64,000 nt of DNA from Shewanella acanthi (GTDB taxonomy: Bacteria; Pseudomonadota; Gammaproteobacteria; Enterobacterales; Shewanellaceae), in contig NZ_CP080413.1 in NCBI RefSeq assembly GCF_019457475.1, positions 2,046,001 through 2,110,000 of the forward strand. The letters are read 5' to 3'. Shown piece by piece: positions 46,822 through 58,294 of the stretch (positions are counted from its first letter, which is position 1; the number at the start of each line of letters is the position of its first letter). Below the pieces are notes generated by a model. It worked only from the letters and a program-made list of their open reading frames with translations. It had not been told where the DNA came from and ran no database searches. Made by a program: the position numbers and the translations under genes.

Positions 46822-47916
46822 TTATTTGCTGTGCTTCGCCGCAAAGTCATTCATAAAGCTAACGAGCGCAACCACACCTTCGAGTGGCATCGCATTGTAA
46901 AGGCTAGCACGCATGCCGCCGACAATACGGTGACCTTTAAGCGCAAGTAATCCCGCCGCCTGCGCCTGCTTTAAAAACTCACCATCGAGCGACTCGTCAC
47001 TCAGTTGGAAAGTCACGTTCATTTTCGAGCGGTTAGCCGCAACCACACCATTTTTATAGAATGGGTTAGCGTCGATGCACGCATACAGCATCTGCGCTTT
47101 TTGCTTGTTGATTTCTGCAATGCTAGCCACACCACCGATAGATTTAAGCCAAGCAAACACTTCAGCGGCCAGATACCAAGCAAAGGTCGGCGGGGTATTA
47201 AACATGGAGTCAAATTCCACTGCCACGCGGTAATCCATGATGGAAGATTGCGTCAGAGTAGGCAGTTTTAGCATATCGTCACGGACGATAACGATAGATA
47301 AACCCGAAGGACCAATGTTCTTCTGCGCGCCCGCGTAGATTAAGCCGTAACGGCTGACATCAATCTCGCGAGACATAATCGTTGAGGATAAATCGGCGAT
47401 AACAGGCCATGGACTGTCTAACTCATCAAAAATTTCGATGCCATCTACTGTCTCATTCGGACAGTAGTGCACATAGCGATAATCCGCATCAAATTTATGG
47501 AGATCAGGAATGACTACTGCATTGAGACCATTGTGTTTTTCAACAATATTCAGGCTATCAATCTGGGCTTCACCCGCTAGTTTTTGCGCTTCAGTAAAGG
47601 CCGATGATGACCATTGACCGCTAAGCAAATACAAAGCACGGCCATTGTCGCCAAGAAAATTATTCACAATAGCGGAAAACTGGCCACGACCACCGCCATG
47701 CATAAATAGCACATGGTAATTGTCAGGGATATTCATCAGTTCACGTAAATCCGCTTCGGACTGCTCGGCTAACGCGATAAATTCCTTACCTCTATGGCTT
47801 ACTTCCATAACGGATACGCCAAGACCATTCCAATCGAGTAATTCCTGTTGTGCTTTCTTCATTACCGCTTGGGGTAACATTGCAGGTCCCGCACAGAAAT
47901 TATAAATCGCGCTCAC
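46822..47916 (-). CDS. serC: phosphoserine aminotransferase
   Basis: Converts 3-phosphohydroxypyruvate to phosphoserine and serves the parallel step in pyridoxal phosphate synthesis. It has 364 residues with [18 protein letters not shown], the H-G-G-G-R-G-Q-F phosphate-binding loop and the PLP lysine in [12 protein letters not shown]. In this genome it sits between gyrA and the aminotransferase, while aroA, its usual E. coli neighbour, lies just beyond. Confidence 0.97.
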   Translation of the reverse strand: MSAIYNFCAGPAMLPQAVMKKAQQELLDWNGLGVSVMEVSHRGKEFIALAEQSEADLRELMNIPDNYHVLFMHGGGRGQFSAIVNNFLGDNGRALYLLSGQWSSSAFTEAQKLAGEAQIDSLNIVEKHNGLNAVVIPDLHKFDADYRYVHYCPNETVDGIEIFDELDSPWPVIADLSSTIMSREIDVSRYGLIYAGAQKNIGPSGLSIVIVRDDMLKLPTLTQSSIMDYRVAVEFDSMFNTPPTFAWYLAAEVFAWLKSIGGVASIAEINKQKAQMLYACIDANPFYKNGVVAANRSKMNVTFQLSDESLDGEFLKQAQAAGLLALKGHRIVGGMRASLYNAMPLEGVVALVSFMNDFAAKHSK

Positions 47917-47978
47917 AGCCCCTCTCCTTTTTTACAACCATGATTTTTGAATTCATAAAATAGAACGTTGCCACGAAA

Positions 47979-48008
47979 AAAACGAGCGCCCAATTGGACG
48001 CTCGTTTT
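47979..48008 (-). terminator. terminator of gyrA
   Basis: AAAACGAGCG / CGCTCGTTTT with a 10-base loop, partly paired, 13 bases past the gyrA stop on the minus strand. Confidence 0.85.
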
Positions 48009-48020
48009 AAGGCTTAAGAA

Positions 48021-50783
48021 TTAGTCTTCGTCTTGCTCGTCGTCAAGCGCTTCGTCTTCTTCTAACTCTTCATCCAGTTCGTCATCTAACGCTTCTGGCT
48101 CTTCTTGAACAGAATCACCTTCCACTGCAACGGGCACGATTGGGTTGCCGTTTTCATCCAGCTCGACGTCATCTTCGTCACCCTGGATTTCATCGATACG
48201 TTGTAAGCCAACCACTTTCTCGTCACTTGCAGTGCGGATGATAGTCACGCCTTGGGTGTTACGACCGATGATAGACACACCGTTCGCTGGAGTACGCACA
48301 AGCGTTCCCTTGTCGCTGATCAGCATGATTTCATCATTGCCACCAACTTGAACCGCACCCACAACCGCACCGTTACGCTCACTCACCTTAATCGACACCA
48401 CACCTTTAGTGGCACGGCTCTTAGATGGATATTCAGATAACTCAGTACGTTTACCGTAACCATTTTCAGTGACGGTTAAGATAGCGCCATCGCCCTTAGG
48501 TACGATAAGCGATACGACTTTTTGGCCTTCTTCAAGCTTGATACCGCGAACACCGGTCGCGCCGCGACCCATCGGACGCACGCCCTTGAAGTTGATCTGT
48601 GGATTGCCTTCTTCGTCTAATACTGGGTTACCGTTTTCATCGACGACGGCAACTTCTTCGCCTTCTTTAAAGCGAACCACTTTACCTTCGTTCGAGAACA
48701 ACATGATCTCATCGTCACCGTTGGTGATATCGACACCGATCAGTTGGTCACCGTCTTTCAGGTTCACGGCAATAATGCCGTTTGCACGTGGGTTGCTGTA
48801 AGCCGTCAGTGCCGTCTTCTTCACGGTACCGTTAGAGGTCGCCATAATGATGTACTTATCTTCTGCGTATTCACGCACCGGCAGAATCGCAGTAATACGT
48901 TCACCATCGGACAGCGGCAGTAAGTTAACAATCGGACGACCGCGGGATGTGCGGCTCGCCAGTGGTAATTGATATACCTTGAGCCAGTACATCTTACCAA
49001 AATCTGAGAAGCACAGAATGGTATCGTGGGTGTTAGCAACCAGCAGTTTTTCAACGAAATCTTCGTCTTTCACCTTAGTTGCGGCTTTACCCTTACCACC
49101 ACGGCGCTGGGCTTGGTAATCGCTCAGCGGTTGGTACTTGGCGTAGCCTAAGTGCGACAAAGTGACGACGACGTCTTCTTCGTTGATTAAGTCTTCAAGA
49201 CTCATATCAATTTCGTTGGCGTTGATCACCGTGCGGCGGGCATCGCCGTATTCGGCCAGAATTTCTTCTAGCTCTTCTTTGATCACTTCCATCAAACGCT
49301 CTGGGCTTCGCAGAATAAACAGTAGACCTGCGATGAATTCGAGCAGTTCTTCGTATTCGGCGATGATTTTATCGTGCTCAAGACCGGTTAAACGGTGTAA
49401 GCGTAGCTCTAGAATCGCCTGAGCCTGTTGCTCGGTTAGGTAATATAAGCCATCACGGATCCCAAATTCTGGCTCTAGCCATTCTGGGCGGGCGGCATCA
49501 TCACCAGCTTTCTCAAGCATGCCCTGAACATGGCCCAGTGCCCAGCCCTGTTCAACCAGTTTAACTTTGGCATCTGCTGGGGTTGGCGAGGCTTTGATCA
49601 GCGCAATAATCGGGTCGATGTTGGCAAGCGCAACCGCTAATGCCTCAAGGATATGGGCACGTTCACGGGCCTTACGCAGTTCGAATACAGTACGGCGAGT
49701 GACCACTTCACGGCGGTGAAGAATAAAGCACTCGAGCATTTCTTTCAGGTTAAACAACTTAGGCTGACCGTTAGTCAGGGCCACCATGTTGATACCAAAA
49801 GAGCACTGCATTTGGGTTTGTGCGTAAAGGTTGTTCAGCACAACTTCACCCACCTCACCGCGCTTAATTTCAATAACGATACGCATACCGTCTTTATCAG
49901 ACTCGTCACGCAGACCGCTAATCCCTTCAATCTTCTTATCTTTAACCAGCTCAGCGATTTTCTCGATGAGTTTGGCCTTGTTCACTTGATAAGGAATTTC
50001 GGTGACGATGATGCGTTCACGGCCGTTATCTTCGGTTTCGATTTCTGCAAGGGCGCGCATGACAGCACGGCCACGGCCTGTCTTATAAGCATCGATAATG
50101 CCCTTACGGCCGTTGATAATCGCTGCGGTTGGGAAGTCAGGACCTGGGATGTATTCCATTAACTGTTCGATTGACAGCGCAGGATCGGCGATTAAGGCTA
50201 AGCAGCCTTTGACCACCTCGGTTAAGTTGTGTGGCGGAATGTTTGTCGCCATACCAACCGCAATACCCGATGAACCGTTGATTAACAGGTTAGGCACACG
50301 GGTTGGCAACACCGCAGGAATTTGTTCTGTGCCATCATAGTTAGGCACATAGTCCACGGTTTCTTTTTCAAGATCGGCAAGGAGTTGGTGCGCTAACTTA
50401 TCCATGCGGATTTCGGTATAACGCATTGCCGCTGCGGAGTCACCGTCGACCGAACCGAAGTTTCCTTGTCCGTCTACTAAGGTGTAACGCAGTGAGAAAG
50501 GCTGAGCCATACGAACGATAGTGTCGTATACCGCCGAGTCACCATGGGGGTGATATTTACCGATGACGTCACCGACTACACGGGCAGACTTTTTATACGG
50601 CTTGTTCCAATCGTTCTTTAATTCACTCATGGCAAACAGCACGCGGCGATGCACAGGCTTGAGGCCATCACGCACGTCTGGTAATGCACGACCCACGATG
50701 ACGCTCATGGCGTAATCAAGGTACGAATTCTTTAGTTCGTCTTCGATATTAATTGGCGAAATAGATGATGCCAGATCAGTCAT
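48021..50783 (-). CDS. gyrA: DNA gyrase subunit A
   Basis: The breakage-reunion subunit that introduces negative supercoils into DNA. The frame is open to 50861, but ATG 50783 (M-T-D-L-A-S-S-I) matches other gyrases and gives 920 residues. The quinolone-resistance region reads [14 protein letters not shown] with Ser and Asp at the positions of E. coli Ser83 and Asp87, the susceptible type. The catalytic tyrosine lies in A-A-A-M-R-Y-T-E. The C-terminal beta-pinwheel contains the GyrA box Q-R-R-G-G-K-G, and a long acidic tail (E/D-rich, residues about 860-920) follows, longer than in E. coli. Confidence 0.98.
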   Translation of the reverse strand: MTDLASSISPINIEDELKNSYLDYAMSVIVGRALPDVRDGLKPVHRRVLFAMSELKNDWNKPYKKSARVVGDVIGKYHPHGDSAVYDTIVRMAQPFSLRYTLVDGQGNFGSVDGDSAAAMRYTEIRMDKLAHQLLADLEKETVDYVPNYDGTEQIPAVLPTRVPNLLINGSSGIAVGMATNIPPHNLTEVVKGCLALIADPALSIEQLMEYIPGPDFPTAAIINGRKGIIDAYKTGRGRAVMRALAEIETEDNGRERIIVTEIPYQVNKAKLIEKIAELVKDKKIEGISGLRDESDKDGMRIVIEIKRGEVGEVVLNNLYAQTQMQCSFGINMVALTNGQPKLFNLKEMLECFILHRREVVTRRTVFELRKARERAHILEALAVALANIDPIIALIKASPTPADAKVKLVEQGWALGHVQGMLEKAGDDAARPEWLEPEFGIRDGLYYLTEQQAQAILELRLHRLTGLEHDKIIAEYEELLEFIAGLLFILRSPERLMEVIKEELEEILAEYGDARRTVINANEIDMSLEDLINEEDVVVTLSHLGYAKYQPLSDYQAQRRGGKGKAATKVKDEDFVEKLLVANTHDTILCFSDFGKMYWLKVYQLPLASRTSRGRPIVNLLPLSDGERITAILPVREYAEDKYIIMATSNGTVKKTALTAYSNPRANGIIAVNLKDGDQLIGVDITNGDDEIMLFSNEGKVVRFKEGEEVAVVDENGNPVLDEEGNPQINFKGVRPMGRGATGVRGIKLEEGQKVVSLIVPKGDGAILTVTENGYGKRTELSEYPSKSRATKGVVSIKVSERNGAVVGAVQVGGNDEIMLISDKGTLVRTPANGVSIIGRNTQGVTIIRTASDEKVVGLQRIDEIQGDEDDVELDENGNPIVPVAVEGDSVQEEPEALDDELDEELEEDEALDDEQDED

Positions 50784-51878
<1,095 letters not shown>

Positions 51879-51879
51879 G

Positions 51880-52557
51880 ATGACTTTGACTCAGGTTTCC
51901 GCGGTTTTATTCGATCTCGACGGCACACTCGCCGATACTGCGCCGGATTTAGTCAATGCCCTTAACCTGAGTCTTCAAGATCACGGCATTCAAAGCCAAA
52001 GTGAAACTCAGCTTCGAAGCGCCGCTTCCCATGGCAGTATGGCCTTAGTTAATGCCGCCATTCCCGATGCCGATGAGGCGCTTAGACTCGCCGTGCAGCA
52101 GGGGCTACTGAATCATTATCAGCAAGTTAATGGCGATCATTGCCAGTTGTTTGAAGGCATAGCGTCAATGCTCGATTGGTTCGATGCCGTTAAACTGCCC
52201 TATGGCGTTATTACCAACAAACCCGCCCGCTTTACCCGCCCACTATTAAAGAAGCTTAAACTTGAGCAGCGCCTAAGTGTGATGATCAGTGGCGACTCCA
52301 CCCGTTTTGCTAAACCCCATACCGCCCCCATGCTGCTCGCGGCGCAGCAGGTACAATGTTTGCCGCAGCACATCTTGTATTTAGGTGACGCCGAGCGCGA
52401 TCTAATCGCTGCGAATGCCGCGGGCATGTTAGGTGGCGTCGCGCTTTGGGGCTATTTGAGTGAAAGCGATAAGCCAGATACTTGGCCTCACCATGCACAA
52501 TTCGCCACACCTACGCGATTACATCAAGCTCTGATGAATAATGTTCGCCGAAATTAG
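51880..52557 (+). CDS. gph: HAD-family phosphatase (phosphoglycolate phosphatase or MupP)
   Basis: A 225-residue HAD hydrolase. Motif I is F-D-L-D-G-T-L-A-D-T with the nucleophilic Asp, motif II is V-I-T-N-K-P, motif III Lys is near K-P-H-T-A-P, and motif IV is L-Y-L-G-D-A-E-R-D. Such genes are usually annotated as phosphoglycolate phosphatase. In Pseudomonas the gene directly after ubiG encodes MupP, the N-acetylmuramic acid 6-phosphate phosphatase of cell-wall recycling, and the same placement here makes MupP a serious alternative. Sequence alone does not decide. Confidence 0.85.
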   Translation: MTLTQVSAVLFDLDGTLADTAPDLVNALNLSLQDHGIQSQSETQLRSAASHGSMALVNAAIPDADEALRLAVQQGLLNHYQQVNGDHCQLFEGIASMLDWFDAVKLPYGVITNKPARFTRPLLKKLKLEQRLSVMISGDSTRFAKPHTAPMLLAAQQVQCLPQHILYLGDAERDLIAANAAGMLGGVALWGYLSESDKPDTWPHHAQFATPTRLHQALMNNVRRN

Positions 52558-52985
52558 GTTGTAACTCCATCTTAAAGATTAACCTCTTTCAAAGCTGTGC
52601 CTACAGAGGCTATCTGTAGAGTTCCATATTCTGGCTTAGCAAGCTTCAGCGCATCTCTGACGAGTTTGCATAGCATGGATAAATGTTGGCTTATATTGCA
52701 CTTTTGTTAGGGGTAATCGTCCGGGTGTTATCGCAAATCAACGCCCAATTAACGAAGTAACCGTAAGCGAGATATTCCAATATTCTGACGCTGTCAATAA
52801 TCAGGCTTACGATCGCTGCTTATTTTAGCGATCGATTCATGCAAAATCTTTGTATGAAAAATGCCCTTCATTCGGTCACGCTAACGAGAATTTGAGCTTC
52901 AAGGTTAGTCTTTACTAACCCCTGTTATTATCCTCAAGATATCCACAAGATACCCCCCGAATTGATGCTTGCAAATGCCCTCAAA

Positions 52986-53001
52986 CCTCACTATCTTGTA
53001 T
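52986..53001. promoter_or_regulatory. NrdR box 1 (degenerate)
   Basis: CCTCACTATCTTGTAT aligns with the second box through ATCTTGT and lies exactly 31 bp upstream of it, about three helical turns, the known spacing for paired NrdR sites. Confidence 0.65.
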
Positions 53002-53016
53002 CTTAGATTTTTTAAA

Positions 53017-53032
53017 ACACCATATCTTGTGT
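53017..53032. promoter_or_regulatory. NrdR box 2
   Basis: ACACCATATCTTGTGT closely matches the NrdR consensus ACACWATATMTWGTGT. It is about 155 bases before the nrdA start. NrdR represses ribonucleotide reductase genes when dATP is high. Confidence 0.8.
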
Positions 53033-53187
53033 ATAGGTAGCAATCAGACACACTAGAAGTTCCCCGCTAAATCGGCAGTGTTCACCATCGCCAGCAGTAT
53101 TATGGGTTTTCAGGTTGATTGTTTTACAAGGAAACGTAGGGTGAAAATATTCACCTAGACAGATATCAGAACCAAGGCCTCTCCTCA

Positions 53188-55476
53188 ATGAATAGCAATA
53201 TGACAGTCACAAAACGCTGTGGTGCTCGTGAGACGATTGATCTCGATAAAATACACCGCGTAATTACTTGGGCAGCCAAGGGATTAAAAAACGTTTCTGT
53301 TTCTGAAGTTGAACTTCGCACGCATTTACAGTTTTTCGACGGTATTCCAACTGAAGCGATCCATGAAACGATCATTAAATCTGCTGCGGATTTGATTTCG
53401 CCAGAATCGCCTGATTATCAGTTCCTTGCTGCGCGTTTAGCCGTATTCCATTTGCGTAAGAAGGCCTTTGGTCAATTTGAGCCGCCAAAGTTATACGATC
53501 ATGTGACTAAGTTGGTTGAGCTTGGCAAGTACGACGCACACATCCTCGCAGACTACAGCCGTGAAGAACTTGATATCATGGACAGCTATATCGACCATTG
53601 GCGCGATATGGACTTCTCCTATGCCGCGGTTAAGCAGTTAGAAGGCAAGTACTTAGTGCAAAACCGTGTTACCCACGAAATCTACGAAAGCGCGCAGTTT
53701 TTGTATATTCTGGTGGCCGCGTGTCTGTTTGCCCGTTACCCACGTGAAACCCGTCTGAACTACATCAAAGATTTCTATGATGCGGTGTCGACCTTCAAGA
53801 TTTCGCTACCAACGCCAATTATGGCGGGCGTACGCACTCCTACCCGTCAGTTTAGCTCATGCGTACTGATTGAGTGTGGTGACAGCCTAGATTCTATCAA
53901 CGCGACAGCCTCGTCTATCGTGAAATACGTCAGCCAACGTGCGGGTATCGGTATCAACGCCGGTCGTATCCGCGCCTTAGGTAGCCCAATCCGTGGTGGA
54001 GAAGCCTTCCACACCGGTTGCTTGCCTTTCTACAAGTATTTCCAAACGGCAGTAAAATCTTGCTCACAAGGCGGCGTACGTGGCGGTGCGGCAACCCTCT
54101 TCTACCCAATTTGGCACTTAGAAGTGGAATCCCTGCTGGTACTGAAAAACAACCGTGGTGTTGAAGATAACCGTATCCGTCACTTAGATTACGGCGTGCA
54201 GCTCAACAAGCTGATGTACCAACGTCTGATCAAGGGTGAAAACATCAGCCTGTTCAGTCCATCGGACGTACCAGGCCTGTACGATGCCTTCTTCGAAGAC
54301 CAAGGCGAATTCGAGCGTCTGTATCTGCAATACGAAAACGATAGCAGCATTCGTAAGAAGTCATTAAAAGCCGTGGACTTGTTCTCACTGATGATGCAAG
54401 AGCGCGCTTCAACAGGCCGTATCTATATCCAAAACGTGGATCACTGTAACACCCACAGCCCGTTCGATTCGAAAGTCGCGCCGATCAGACAATCTAACCT
54501 GTGTCTTGAGATCGCCCTGCCGACTAAGCCATTGAACAACATTGACGATCCTAACGGTGAAATCGCCCTGTGTACCCTGTCGGCATTGAACTTAGGCGCA
54601 ATCAAAGATTTAGCCGAGCTTGAGCCATTAGCGGACTTAGCAGTACGCGCATTGGATAACCTCTTGGATTATCAAGATTACCCAATTAAGGCGGCGCAGA
54701 TTTCATCAATGAACCGTCGTACTTTAGGTATTGGCGTGATCAACTTTGCTAACTACTTAGCAAAAAACGGCATGAAATACTCTGATGGCAGTGCAAACAA
54801 CCTGACCCACAAGACCTTTGAAGCGATTCAGTACTACTTACTGAAAGCCTCAATGACACTGGCGAAGGAAAAAGGCGCATGTCCATCATTTAACGAGACC
54901 ACCTACGCCCAAGGTATTCTGCCAATCGATACCTACAAGCGCGATCTCGATAAAGTGTGCAACGAGCCATTGCATTTAGACTGGGAAAGCCTGCGAAGCG
55001 ACATTAAAGAGTACGGTTTACGTAACTCTACCCTGTCTGCGCTTATGCCATCTGAAACCTCTTCACAGATTTCAAACGCGACTAACGGTATCGAGCCGCC
55101 ACGTGGTTTAATCAGTGTGAAAGCCAGTAAAGATGGTCAGTTAAAACAAGTGGTTCCTGATTTCGATGAACTGAAGCACAACTATGAATTGTTATGGCAA
55201 ATGCCAAGCAACGACGGTTACCTGCAGCTCGTTGGTATCATGCAGAAGTTTGTTGACCAAGCTATTTCGGCCAACACTAACTATGATCCAGCCCGTTTCG
55301 AAGGCCGTAAAGTGCCAATGCAAACGCTGCTGAAAGACCTGCTCAATGCCTATAAGTTGGGCGTTAAAACGCTGTACTACCATAACACTCGCGATGGTGC
55401 ATCGGATCAACACGATGACATCACCAACATAGAGAAAGAAGACGACGGCTGCGCCAGCGGTGCATGTAAGATCTAA
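53188..55476 (+). CDS. nrdA: ribonucleoside-diphosphate reductase class Ia, alpha subunit
   Basis: The catalytic subunit that reduces ribonucleoside diphosphates to deoxy forms in aerobic cells, 762 residues. The ATP-cone occupies residues about 4-95 (T-K-R-C-G-A-R-E-T-I-D), giving overall activity control by ATP/dATP. Redox cysteines lie in F-S-S-C-V-L and C-T-L-S-A-L-N-L-G, with the thiyl-radical cysteine in S-N-L-C-L-E-I-A. The C-terminal C-A-S-G-A-C-K-I pair reloads electrons from thioredoxin or glutaredoxin. Upstream NrdR boxes and downstream nrdB and a ferredoxin gene match the E. coli layout. Confidence 0.99.
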   Translation: MNSNMTVTKRCGARETIDLDKIHRVITWAAKGLKNVSVSEVELRTHLQFFDGIPTEAIHETIIKSAADLISPESPDYQFLAARLAVFHLRKKAFGQFEPPKLYDHVTKLVELGKYDAHILADYSREELDIMDSYIDHWRDMDFSYAAVKQLEGKYLVQNRVTHEIYESAQFLYILVAACLFARYPRETRLNYIKDFYDAVSTFKISLPTPIMAGVRTPTRQFSSCVLIECGDSLDSINATASSIVKYVSQRAGIGINAGRIRALGSPIRGGEAFHTGCLPFYKYFQTAVKSCSQGGVRGGAATLFYPIWHLEVESLLVLKNNRGVEDNRIRHLDYGVQLNKLMYQRLIKGENISLFSPSDVPGLYDAFFEDQGEFERLYLQYENDSSIRKKSLKAVDLFSLMMQERASTGRIYIQNVDHCNTHSPFDSKVAPIRQSNLCLEIALPTKPLNNIDDPNGEIALCTLSALNLGAIKDLAELEPLADLAVRALDNLLDYQDYPIKAAQISSMNRRTLGIGVINFANYLAKNGMKYSDGSANNLTHKTFEAIQYYLLKASMTLAKEKGACPSFNETTYAQGILPIDTYKRDLDKVCNEPLHLDWESLRSDIKEYGLRNSTLSALMPSETSSQISNATNGIEPPRGLISVKASKDGQLKQVVPDFDELKHNYELLWQMPSNDGYLQLVGIMQKFVDQAISANTNYDPARFEGRKVPMQTLLKDLLNAYKLGVKTLYYHNTRDGASDQHDDITNIEKEDDGCASGACKI

Positions 55477-55495
55477 TCTTCACTGTTAACGGTTG

Positions 55496-55515
55496 CGGGA
55501 TCCCTTGGGATCCCG
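55496..55515 (+). terminator. intercistronic hairpin between nrdA and nrdB
   Basis: CGGGATCCC and GGGATCCCG pair perfectly with a TT centre, 20 bases past the nrdA stop. No T-run follows, so it more likely stabilises or sets the ratio of nrdA and nrdB mRNA than stops transcription. Confidence 0.6.
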
Positions 55516-55536
55516 ACTTATTGGAATCAAAGAACC

Positions 55537-56667
55537 ATGACCTACTCTACATTCTGTCAAACACCCAACGATGCTACCCGCGAACCTATGTTCTTCGGCC
55601 AATCGGTAAACGTAGCCCGTTATGACCAACAAAAATATGAAGTGTTTGAAAAGCTGATCGAAAAGCAACTGTCGTTCTTCTGGCGTCCAGAAGAAGTGGA
55701 CGTGAGCCGCGATAAAATCGACTACAACGCACTGCCAGAGCATGAAAAACACATCTTCATCTCTAACCTGAAATACCAAACCCTGCTGGATTCTATCCAG
55801 GGCCGCTCGCCTAACGTGGCATTTTTGCCGTTAGTGTCGTTGCCAGAGTTAGAGACTTGGATTGAAACTTGGTCATTCTCTGAGACCATTCACTCACGCT
55901 CTTACACCCATATTATCCGTAATATCGTCAATGACCCTTCAGTCGTTTTCGATGATATCGTGGAAAACCAACAAATTCTGCGCCGCGCGACCGACATCGC
56001 CGAGTACTACGATAACCTGATCAAACTGACACAGATTTATCACCTGTTAGGTGCGGGCACCCACGTCATCGACGGCGAGCCGATTGAAGTCAACACTCGT
56101 ACCCTGAAAAAAGCCCTGTACCTGTGTATGATGTCGGTTAACGCCCTAGAGGCGATTCGCTTCTACGTGAGCTTTGCCTGTTCATTCGCCTTTGCCGAGC
56201 GCAAGCTGATGGAAGGTAACGCTAAAATCATTCGTTTGATTGCCCGCGATGAAGCACTGCACTTAAACAGCACCCAGCATATCCTCACGATTATGCAGGG
56301 CGGTAAAGATGACCCAGAAATGGCCGAAATCGCCATTGAATGTCAACAGGAAGCCTACAACCTGTTCCTTAAGGCCGCTGAGCAAGAAAAGGAATGGGCA
56401 AAATACCTGTTTAAAGACGGTTCTATGATCGGGCTTAACGAGCAGATCCTCTGCCAATACGTTGAGTTCATCACAAACCAACGCATGAAATCGGTTAACC
56501 TGCCACAGCCTTACGCTGAGCTAACGAACCCGCTACCATGGATGAAAAACTGGTTAGAAAGCGATGCCGTACAAGTGGCGCCGCAGGAAGTCGAAGTGTC
56601 ATCCTATTTGGTCGGTCAAATCGATGCAGCCGTCGATAGCGATGAGTTCCTCGATTTTGATCTTTAA
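55537..56667 (+). CDS. nrdB: ribonucleoside-diphosphate reductase class Ia, beta subunit
   Basis: The diiron-tyrosyl radical subunit, 376 residues. Iron ligands are seen in Y-Q-T-L-L-D-S-I-Q, the [12 protein letters not shown] block, where E and H are ligands and the Tyr seven residues on is the likely radical site, and in [14 protein letters not shown]. The acidic C-terminus ([10 protein letters not shown]) is the peptide that docks to NrdA. It lies 60 bases after nrdA. Confidence 0.99.
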   Translation: MTYSTFCQTPNDATREPMFFGQSVNVARYDQQKYEVFEKLIEKQLSFFWRPEEVDVSRDKIDYNALPEHEKHIFISNLKYQTLLDSIQGRSPNVAFLPLVSLPELETWIETWSFSETIHSRSYTHIIRNIVNDPSVVFDDIVENQQILRRATDIAEYYDNLIKLTQIYHLLGAGTHVIDGEPIEVNTRTLKKALYLCMMSVNALEAIRFYVSFACSFAFAERKLMEGNAKIIRLIARDEALHLNSTQHILTIMQGGKDDPEMAEIAIECQQEAYNLFLKAAEQEKEWAKYLFKDGSMIGLNEQILCQYVEFITNQRMKSVNLPQPYAELTNPLPWMKNWLESDAVQVAPQEVEVSSYLVGQIDAAVDSDEFLDFDL

Positions 56668-56699
56668 GATGCCTATTTAAACCAAAAACATAAAAAATA

Positions 56700-57128
56700 G
56701 TGACTAAATCAACACAACGCGCTGCTAATAGCTTGAGACAAGCTAACAATCCCTTTACTAAGGCGCCTATCGTGCGCCTTCAAGGTCAACCCGTGCTGCT
56801 CTTCACTGCGCAGCACGAGTCATTGTTGCAGGCATTAGAGTCGAAAAAGGTCACTATTTTTTCTGAATGCCGCAATGGATTTTGCGGCGGCTGTAAAACC
56901 CGCATGTTAAGTGGCAGCGTAAGCTATTTAACAGAGCCCCTCGCCCACCTCGAAGCCGATGAGTGTCTGCCCTGCTGCTGTATTCCTGCAGAAGATCTCG
57001 AGCTCGATTTATCCCCTGAAGGCGCCATGGTCGTCAGCCATCCTCGCCATAAAACTAAGCCGTCAACCAAGTCTGTTGCTAGCGCTGCAAGCAAAGCCGT
57101 ACTTCAGCAAGAAGCCCGCGAAGAGTAA
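56700..57128 (+). CDS. yfaE: 2Fe-2S ferredoxin, YfaE-like
   Basis: A small ferredoxin that maintains the diiron-tyrosyl cofactor of NrdB. The cluster ligands follow the plant-type spacing C-R-N-G-F-C-G-G-C and a later C in E-C-L-P-C-C-C. The GTG at 56700 gives 142 residues, longer than E. coli YfaE (84 residues), with about 25 extra residues before the domain and a Lys/Ser/Ala-rich tail after it. A later start is possible. It begins 32 bases past nrdB and shares its operon. Confidence 0.9.
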   Translation: MTKSTQRAANSLRQANNPFTKAPIVRLQGQPVLLFTAQHESLLQALESKKVTIFSECRNGFCGGCKTRMLSGSVSYLTEPLAHLEADECLPCCCIPAEDLELDLSPEGAMVVSHPRHKTKPSTKSVASAASKAVLQQEAREE

Positions 57129-57483
57129 TCACAGCGTTCTAGTCCAAAACCTAGGTAAATGGTAGTAAACGACGCTTTCTATCAACGCATAGGAGGCTTT
57201 GAAGTTTAACCTCCTTCGTCCTTTGTTTGTTAACCCACACAATTGCTGATCAGGGGAATATGCAGATTTATCTGTATTCAGCTTGTGGATATTTAGAAAA
57301 GGCTCAAAGACTGTATTCAGTTGTGGTTAGAATCCCAGCGAATTAAATGACTGCAGTATAAGCAGTTAGGTATACATGCTGAATACTGATGTGGCTTTCA
57401 TCTAAAAGTGATTGAGCAAATCAACCTGAACTAAGCATTGAAAGTGGAAGAAGCTAAATTAATCTATCGATGTAACTTTTCAA
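57129..57483. other. spacer after yfaE
   Basis: About 355 AT-rich bases with no gene or clear terminator seen. It marks the change from conserved genes to a small accessory insertion. Confidence 0.35.
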
Positions 57484-58008
57484 TCAAGGAGTTCTGCTTT
57501 TTGTTCTCCCGCTTACTTGATTTGCTAAGCCTTCTTCATTCAAGGCTTCCAAACCCATTTTTTGGATGAGGTATTTTGCTTCATCCTTGGCATCATTATC
57601 TAATTTTAGCTTTCCAATATAACCACCCAATGCAGTTACAGCCGCGATTGCAGCAGCCGGAACAACAAGAGCGGGAGCCAAAGAGGCCGATACCGCTGCA
57701 CCAATAGTTGTCAACAACGCGACATTACTTGTTGTGCTAAACAATCGATTTTCACGCTTCTCAATAGACTGAATTTTCTTCAATGTATTCTTATTATTTT
57801 CAATGAACTTTAATGCAGTATATTTGGCTTTATCTGTATCTTTATACTTAAGTTCGTGAACATAGTAATTTCTTAAAACCTTATTAAAAGTTTCATATTC
57901 TTGGCTCTCTTGCTCAAAATCTTTCTCTAAAGATTTCAGAATAGATTTTATGCTTTCGTACTGGGAAACTAACTGTTGATCATGATCGTTATTCATATCA
58001 GCCTCCAC
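57484..58008 (-). CDS. hypothetical membrane protein with N-terminal coiled coil
   Basis: A 174-residue protein I do not recognise. Residues about 10-90 are highly charged helix (Y-E-S-I-K-S-I-L-K-S-L-E-K-D-F-E-Q), likely a coiled coil. Residues about 95-135 hold a hydrophobic hairpin (V-A-L-L-T-T-I-G-A-A-V-S-A-S-L-A-P-A-L-V-V-P-A-A). The tail is mixed-charge. The start overlaps the preceding small membrane protein gene by 11 bases, so the two are translationally coupled and probably work together. The placement between yfaE and fadH and the low GC suggest transfer. Confidence 0.65.
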   Translation of the reverse strand: MEADMNNDHDQQLVSQYESIKSILKSLEKDFEQESQEYETFNKVLRNYYVHELKYKDTDKAKYTALKFIENNKNTLKKIQSIEKRENRLFSTTSNVALLTTIGAAVSASLAPALVVPAAAIAAVTALGGYIGKLKLDNDAKDEAKYLIQKMGLEALNEEGLANQVSGRTKSRTP

Positions 58009-58294
58009 TTGAATTTGTTGCAGACAAAAGTCCCGTCCATCCTAGGCCTGCTGCGATAGCTTGAGCAGGTGATGTAGGTATGGTGAGCAACGTACCAATT
58101 AGTGCTCCTAAAGCCGCGAAAAGGATTGCCTCAAAAAACCTCCCATATGCAGACTGAGCAGCATCTGGATTTATATACCCCAAGACTGCAAATGGAGGCT
58201 CCCCATCTTTATGAAGCTTAAAAAAGAGAACAAAAGCAGCTACAAAACACAGTATGTAGTATGCCAGCTCTATATCAAATAATTTTTGTTCCAT
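57998..58294 (-). CDS. small hypothetical membrane protein
   Basis: A 98-residue protein with one clear transmembrane helix near the N-terminus (A-Y-Y-I-L-C-F-V-A-A-F-V-L-F-F) and a second hydrophobic region (A-I-L-F-A-A-L-G-A-L-I-G-T-L-L-T-I). It ends in a glycine-rich stretch. ATG 58294 is preceded by AAGAAAAGAGAT. It is the first gene of a two-gene unit with the coiled-coil membrane protein. Not recognised; a role in the envelope or in phage defence is only speculation. Confidence 0.6.
   Translation of the reverse strand: MEQKLFDIELAYYILCFVAAFVLFFKLHKDGEPPFAVLGYINPDAAQSAYGRFFEAILFAALGALIGTLLTIPTSPAQAIAAGLGWTGLLSATNSSGG

Larger units (their letters stand above)
52558..53187. other. nrdA upstream regulatory region
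   Basis: About 630 bases without a gene. It holds two NrdR-like boxes and, upstream of them, ATATCCACA near 52939, close to a DnaA box (TTATCCACA). DnaA control of nrdAB is known in E. coli; here it is only suggested. Confidence 0.6.

Noticed and set aside
50410..50620. Quinolone-resistance change in gyrA
   Set aside because: The key region reads [12 protein letters not shown], with Ser and Asp at the usual resistance positions, so it is the susceptible type.
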